Assembly (NCBI GenBank): GCA_903845115.1
Contig: CAIMWE010000076.1
Span: 1 to 64,000, forward strand
DNA: 64,000 bases
Direction of reading: 5' to 3'
From: an uncultured Acidobacteriota bacterium
Lineage (GTDB): Bacteria; Acidobacteriota; Thermoanaerobaculia; UBA5066
A program made the translations under genes and the position numbers. Position 1 is the stretch's first letter, and every line of letters starts with the position of its first letter. The notes beneath the pieces were generated by a model. The model saw nothing but the letters and a program-made list of their open reading frames with translations, did not search any database and was not told the origin of the DNA. This document shows positions 57,838 to 64,000 of the stretch, piece by piece.

Positions 57838-58640
57838 CGGAGGAACCCTTCCGGCAGGAGGCGCAGGGCGAGCAGCAGGAACGGCGCGGCGAAGAGGAGG
57901 GAGTCGAGGCGGTCGAGCAGGCCTCCGTGCCCCGGGAGAATCGCCCCGGAGTCCTTCACGGAGCAGCTCCTCTTGAACGTCGACTCGACGAGGTCTCCGA
58001 CCACGGCGATCGCCGAGACGGAGCACCCGAGGATCGCCCCCGCGCCGACCTGCGATCCTCCACCGACCAGGGCGGCCGCGGCGCCGCCGATCGCGGTCCC
58101 TCCGGCCATCTGTCCCCAGAACCCTTCCCAGGTCTTCTTCGGGCTGACGACCGGCGCCAGCTTCCTCCTCCCCCAGTTCTTGCCCACGTAGTAGGCCGCC
58201 GAATCGCCGGCCCACACGATGGCCAGCAGGAGGACGACGGGTTTCCACCCGAGGTGCCGGAGTCCGATGAAGGAGCCGACGCCTGCGGCCAGGTAGAGCG
58301 TCGCGAAGACGGTCGAGGCCGACGAGGAGAGCAGCACCGGCTCCGGCGGGGACGAGAACAGGACGAGGGCCGGGAGCAGCAGGATCGCGGCTCCGGCGCA
58401 GACGACCAGCTCGTCGGCGGCCCCCCGGTGGGCGGCCGCGAGGCAGGCGCAGAAGAGGGCCAGCCCCGCCCAGCGGGGCACCGCCAGCCCGGCTCCGGTC
58501 AGCATCGCGTAAAACTCCAGGAGGGCGAGGATTCCCGCGGCTCCCGCGACGAGGGAGAAAGCCCAGAGCGGCCCGGCGACGACGAGCGCCAGGACCAGGG
58601 GGATGAGGACGGCCGCGGTCAGCTCTCTCTGGAATTTCAA
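57834..58640 (-). CDS. cdsA: Phosphatidate cytidylyltransferase
   Basis: The 268-residue membrane protein has about seven helices and the CdsA signature VVGDLVESTFKRSCSVKDSGAILPGHGGLLDRLDSLL at the C-terminal side, preceded by WAGDSAAYYVGKNWGRRKLAPVVSPKKTWEG. It converts phosphatidic acid and CTP to CDP-diacylglycerol, the precursor of phospholipid head groups. It sits between uppS (18 bases) and dxr (4-base overlap). Confidence 0.95.
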   Translation of the reverse strand: MKFQRELTAAVLIPLVLALVVAGPLWAFSLVAGAAGILALLEFYAMLTGAGLAVPRWAGLALFCACLAAAHRGAADELVVCAGAAILLLPALVLFSSPPEPVLLSSSASTVFATLYLAAGVGSFIGLRHLGWKPVVLLLAIVWAGDSAAYYVGKNWGRRKLAPVVSPKKTWEGFWGQMAGGTAIGGAAAALVGGGSQVGAGAILGCSVSAIAVVGDLVESTFKRSCSVKDSGAILPGHGGLLDRLDSLLFAAPFLLLALRLLPEGFLR

Positions 58641-58658
58641 GGTGTTCTGGGGTGCCCC

Positions 58659-59504
58659 TCAGCGCGTCACGGCGGTGGGATGGGGGCGCGCTTCCCGCGG
58701 CGCCTGGCGGGACGGGGCCGTGACCCGCTCCGGCTCCACGATCCCTCCGTACCGGCGCTCCCTCCTCTGGAACTCGGCCAGGGCCTCCAGGAAGTGCCGG
58801 CACCGGAATTCCGGCCAGAGCACGGGCGTGACGTAGATCTCGGAGTAGGCGATCTGCCAGAGCAGGAAATTCGAGACTCTCATCTCGCCGCTCGTCCGGA
58901 TGAGGAGGTCGGGATCCGGCAACCCGGCGGTGTACAGCCGGCCGCTGATCCTCTCCTCGTCGATCTCGTCCAGACGGAGGGTCCCCGCGACGACCTCGGC
59001 AGCCAGCTCCCGCGCCGCATCGGCGATCTCCGCCCGGCCCGAGTAGTTGAGGGCCACGTTGAAGACCATCCCTCCGCACTGTTCGGTCCGGGCCATCGCT
59101 TCCTTGAGGGCCGCGACGACCGTCGCATCCAGTCCGTCGATCCGGCCCACGACGCGAAAGCGGATGTCGTGGTCGAGGAGGTTCTGGAGCTCCCTCTTCA
59201 GATACTCCTTGAGGAGGGTCATCAGGGTCAGGACCTCCAGCCGGGGCCTCTTCCAGTTCTCGGTGGAGAAGGCGTAGAGCGTCAGGCCCTCTAGCCCGAG
59301 CCTCGCGGCGGTCTCGACGGTGGCCCGAACCGACGCGATGCCCGCCCGATGCCCCTCCACCCGGGGGAGATGGCGCGCCTTCGCCCACCGTCCGTTCCCG
59401 TCCATGATGACCGCCACGTGGCGGGGCAGACGCGTCAGTTCGAGGCTGTCGAGGACGGCTCGTTCCGGCGTGGACGGTTTGGCGATTTCGTCTTTGGCGA
59501 TCAT
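58659..59504 (-). CDS. uppS: Isoprenyl transferase (undecaprenyl diphosphate synthase)
   Basis: The 281-residue protein has HVAVIMDGNGRWAKAR (family signature, about residues 29-44), GHRAGIASVRATVETAARLGLEGLTLYAFSTENWKRP, FNVALNYSGRAEI and PDLLIRTSGEMRVSNFLLWQIAYSEIY. It builds the C55 lipid carrier for peptidoglycan and O-antigen. N- and C-terminal extensions of about 25 residues are unremarkable. It is first in the uppS-cdsA-dxr-rseP operon. Confidence 0.95.
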   Translation of the reverse strand: MIAKDEIAKPSTPERAVLDSLELTRLPRHVAVIMDGNGRWAKARHLPRVEGHRAGIASVRATVETAARLGLEGLTLYAFSTENWKRPRLEVLTLMTLLKEYLKRELQNLLDHDIRFRVVGRIDGLDATVVAALKEAMARTEQCGGMVFNVALNYSGRAEIADAARELAAEVVAGTLRLDEIDEERISGRLYTAGLPDPDLLIRTSGEMRVSNFLLWQIAYSEIYVTPVLWPEFRCRHFLEALAEFQRRERRYGGIVEPERVTAPSRQAPREARPHPTAVTR

Positions 59505-59548
59505 CTCTGGGAGCCCGGTCTTCGTGGAGTCGCGGGTAACGCTCGATT

Positions 59549-60319
59549 CTATCCTGCGGCTCCGGCTCCGCCCGGGGGAAAGGGCTCGGGGTAGGCGACG
59601 GTCGCCAGGGTGAGCCCTTTTGCCTCCGCGGAGGGGCCCGGCGACGACAGGACCGACTCGGGGCTCGTCCGCCCGCGGCCGACGTCGCGGAGGGTTCCCG
59701 CGAGCCTCCGGACCATTCCGCGAAGGAAGCCGTCGCCGACGGCCGTGATGAGGAGGCGCGGGCCGAACTCCTCGACGTCGAGACGGAAGAGCGTCCTCAC
59801 CGTCGTTTCCACGTCGCTCCCCAGGACCGAGAACGGCCCGAAGTCCCGCCGGCCGACGAGGCTGGCCGCGGCGCGGCTCATCGCGGGCACGTCCAGCCCC
59901 TCGCGCACGAGGGATTCGACGAGACCCTCGTGGGGCGGCAGGAAGGCCCCCCGCCGGTACCGGTAGAGATAGGTTTTCGAGACCGCCGAGCGCCTCGCGT
60001 GGAACGACTGCGGGACCTCGGAGGCCGCGGTGATCCGGATCGCGGCCGGGAGCTTTCCGTTCAACGCCGCCCGAAGGCCCGCCGGAGGGATCGCCGGAGC
60101 CTCCTCGGCGAGATCGAAATGGGCCACCTGCCCCGAGGCGTGTACCCCCGCGTCGGTCCTGCCCGCGCCGTGGATCCGGACCGGGCGGCCGTAGACCAGC
60201 TCCAGGGCCCCCTCGATTTCACCCTGGACCGTCCGCACCGGGCCGGACCCCTCGCGGATCTGAACCTGCCACCCCTCGAATGCCGTTCCGAGGTAGGCGA
60301 TGTCGAGCCTCGTTCTCAT
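59549..60319 (-). CDS. truA: tRNA pseudouridine(38-40) synthase TruA
   Basis: The 256-residue protein has the TruA landmarks: [16 protein letters not shown] (N-terminal), [20 protein letters not shown] with the catalytic Asp (about residue 60), [16 protein letters not shown], and [20 protein letters not shown] near the end. It pseudouridylates positions 38-40 of the anticodon arm. It diverges from clpB across a 160-base AT-richer promoter region. Confidence 0.94.
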   Translation of the reverse strand: MRTRLDIAYLGTAFEGWQVQIREGSGPVRTVQGEIEGALELVYGRPVRIHGAGRTDAGVHASGQVAHFDLAEEAPAIPPAGLRAALNGKLPAAIRITAASEVPQSFHARRSAVSKTYLYRYRRGAFLPPHEGLVESLVREGLDVPAMSRAAASLVGRRDFGPFSVLGSDVETTVRTLFRLDVEEFGPRLLITAVGDGFLRGMVRRLAGTLRDVGRGRTSPESVLSSPGPSAEAKGLTLATVAYPEPFPPGGAGAAG

Positions 60320-60433
60320 GGACCTCCCCCCCCGGATTCTTCCCGAGATGGGAGCCGATCTGAAGCGAATGATTCGAGGCCCCCTTCGATTGCTTCCGCC
60401 CAGAAAATATGATCCGGAAATGTTAGATTTAGA

Positions 60434-60463
60434 CTTGACAATCAGACACTCAGGTATTAGATT
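60434..60463 (+). promoter_or_regulatory. HAIR/HspR-like operator overlapping the clpB promoter
   Basis: CTTGACA (60434-60440), a 7-base spacer and ACTCAGG (60448-60454) match the HAIR consensus CTTGAGT-N7-ACTCAAG at 11 of 14 arm positions with exact spacing. A promoter overlaps it: -35 TTGACA (60435-60440), 17 bases, -10 TAGATT (60458-60463). TTAGATTT is directly repeated at 60423-60430 and 60457-60464. HspR, a MerR-type repressor, binds HAIR upstream of clpB and dnaK in actinobacteria. No hspR gene is in the window. Confidence 0.65.
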
Positions 60464-60479
60464 TCATCCGGAGCACGGA

Positions 60480-63095
<2,616 letters not shown>

Positions 63096-63122
63096 GCGGC
63101 GAACATCGAGGAGGTACCGATC

Positions 63123-63617
63123 ATGGCTCTCATCAAGTGGACCGACCCCTTCCGGCTCGGCGACCCGTTTCGCGAGCTCGCGACTCTCCAGGACCGGATG
63201 AACCGCGTATTCGAGGACACGCTCGGACGCGGCCGGCACGACGAGGAGCTCTTCACCGGGACGTGGGCGCCCCCCGTGGACATCGTGGAGACGAAGGACA
63301 GGCTGACCTTGACCGCCGAGCTCCCCGGCTTCACCGAGGAGCAGATCCACATCAACTTCGAGGACGGCGTCCTCTCGATCGAGGGAGAGCGGAAGTTCGA
63401 GAAGGAGTCGAAGGAGGAGAACTACCACCGCGTCGAGCGAAGCTACGGCAGGTTCCTGCGCTCCTTCTCCCTCCCGGCCAACGTGGACAGCCAGAACATC
63501 GGCGCCCACTTCGCCAACGGGCTCCTCCGGATCGAGATGCCCAAGCGCGAGGAGACCAAGCCGAAGGCGATCAAGGTGCAGGTCGGCTCGCCGGTCCTCG
63601 AAGGCAAGAAGGTCTGA
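63123..63617 (+). CDS. Small heat-shock protein (Hsp20/alpha-crystallin)
   Basis: The 164-residue protein has an N-terminal DPFRELATLQDRMNRVFED and an alpha-crystallin domain (about residues 50-140). These contain PPVDIVETKDRLTLTAELPGF, GVLSIEGERKFEKESKEENYHRVERSYGRFLRSFSLP and the A-x-x-x-x-G-L motif ANGLLRIEMPK. It holds unfolding proteins for refolding by the ClpB/DnaK machinery. GAGGAGGT gives a strong ribosome-binding site 27 bases after clpB, so the two share a heat-shock operon. Confidence 0.95.
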   Translation: MALIKWTDPFRLGDPFRELATLQDRMNRVFEDTLGRGRHDEELFTGTWAPPVDIVETKDRLTLTAELPGFTEEQIHINFEDGVLSIEGERKFEKESKEENYHRVERSYGRFLRSFSLPANVDSQNIGAHFANGLLRIEMPKREETKPKAIKVQVGSPVLEGKKV

Positions 63618-63633
63618 AGGGGTCCCACGGCGC

Positions 63634-63671
63634 ACGCTCCCGGCCGGCGGAGACCGCCGGGCCGGGAGCGT
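63634..63671. terminator. Strong bidirectional stem-loop between hsp20 and the cysteine synthase gene
   Basis: Bases 63634-63650 pair with 63654-63671 in a nearly perfect stem of about 17 base pairs (ACGCTCCCGGCC with GGCCGGGAGCGT, then GGCGG with CCGCC) with one bulged base and a three-base loop. It lies between two convergent genes and can serve both. A short T-rich run (TCTTCC) follows rightward. Confidence 0.75.
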
Positions 63672-63681
63672 CTTCCCCGCT

Positions 63682-64000
63682 TCAGGCCGTGGGCGTGGAG
63701 ACCGAGGCCTCCTCTTCCTTGAAGAGATCGGTCGAGATATAGCGCTCGGAGGTGGAGGGGACGACGAAGACGATCAGCTTCCCCGCCGCCTCCGGCCTCC
63801 TGGCGTAGTCGAGAGCCGCAAACGCCGCGGCGCCGGACGAGATCCCGCCCAGGATTCCCTCTTCCCTCGCGAGGCGCCGGGCTGTCTCGAAGGCCTGGTC
63901 GTTCGTGACCTGCAGGGTACCGTCGAGAAAGGCCGTGTCCAGGTTCTTCGGGATGAAGCCGGCTCCGATCCCCTGGATCTTGTGCGGTCCGGGGGCGCCT
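63682..64000 (-). CDS. cysK: Cysteine synthase A, C-terminal part (runs off the window)
   Basis: The last 105 codons read [48 protein letters not shown] and [21 protein letters not shown], ending [16 protein letters not shown] and GISSGAA are diagnostic of O-acetylserine sulfhydrylase A, including the PLP phosphate-binding and CysE-interaction region. The enzyme makes cysteine from O-acetylserine and sulfide. The stop is TGA at 63682-63684; the N-terminal two thirds lie beyond 64000. Confidence 0.9.
   Translation of the reverse strand, partial: GAPGPHKIQGIGAGFIPKNLDTAFLDGTLQVTNDQAFETARRLAREEGILGGISSGAAAFAALDYARRPEAAGKLIVFVVPSTSERYISTDLFKEEEASVSTPTA

Overview
The window is 64 kb of very GC-rich bacterial chromosome (about 69% G+C by eye), almost wall to wall with genes. 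The content is Gram-negative: BamD, a RseP-type site-2 protease, TatA, exported proteins, and undecaprenyl and MEP pathway enzymes. The mix of DUF2911, PIG-L plus sodium symporter, TIGR03960-type radical SAM, DUF2752, a GYF_2/TM2 protein and a Clp gene with a HAIR-like operator suggests an Acidobacteriota-like lineage. That placement is an inference from gene content, not from a marker gene. No rRNA, tRNA, CRISPR array or intact transposon was seen.

Layout. 1-187: two strong stem-loops and no gene. 0.2-6.5 kb: MFS transporter, small anchored protein, glycerate 2-kinase converging on malate synthase (glyoxylate/glycerate metabolism), then a three-gene membrane operon (GYF_2/TM2, Yip1, DUF2752). 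6.6-14.9 kb: B12-type radical SAM protein coupled to an M23 peptidase, a RhlE-like helicase, an AidB-like acyl-CoA dehydrogenase, and an SPFH/GYF_2 plus zinc-ribbon pair. 15.0-16.1 kb: a small, less GC-rich accessory patch with a Phd/PIN toxin-antitoxin pair, a tyrosine recombinase remnant and perfect inverted repeats. 16-24.5 kb: esterase, ATP-grasp ligase, metH diverging from purD, and an aldo/keto reductase. 24.6-34.3 kb: SNF2 helicase broken by one in-frame TAG, ettA, aminotransferase, NCS1 permease with a transglutaminase-like protein, a PgeF-type laccase-domain protein and a DUF2911 protein. 34.3-40.2 kb (minus strand): unknown 122-aa gene, rlmN (apparent CTG start), PIG-L protein, 48-aa membrane protein and sodium:solute symporter.

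40-50 kb: TIGR03960/DUF2344 radical SAM fusion coupled to a PTPS/QueD-fold protein, an alpha/beta hydrolase, a COG1964-type radical SAM protein resembling tetraether/membrane-spanning lipid synthases, a DAO-type oxidoreductase with an EcsC-like protein, two tandem cyclophilins, a kinase-fold phosphotransferase and tatA. 50-60 kb: envelope and housekeeping genes, namely a Fis-type regulator, a FlgT-like protein, bamD, a PASTA protein, a PHP protein coupled to nfo, and the operon uppS-cdsA-dxr-rseP, followed by truA. 60.3-64 kb: clpB and hsp20 behind a HAIR/HspR-like operator, and the 3' end of a cysteine synthase gene that runs off the window.

Genes are tightly packed. At least nine stop/start junctions overlap by four bases (ATGA, GTGA, TTGA and apparently CTGA), so translational coupling is the rule. 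Two convergent pairs share one palindromic CTAG as both stop codons. Several genes have a -10-like hexamer only 7-30 bases before the start, suggesting short-leader or leaderless mRNAs. The observations most worth checking are the TAG in the SNF2 gene, the non-canonical starts of rlmN and the phosphotransferase, the HAIR-like operator, the symmetric divergent promoter at 32655-32675, and the Tes/Mss-like radical SAM protein. I did not find a clear multi-gene system that looks wholly new.
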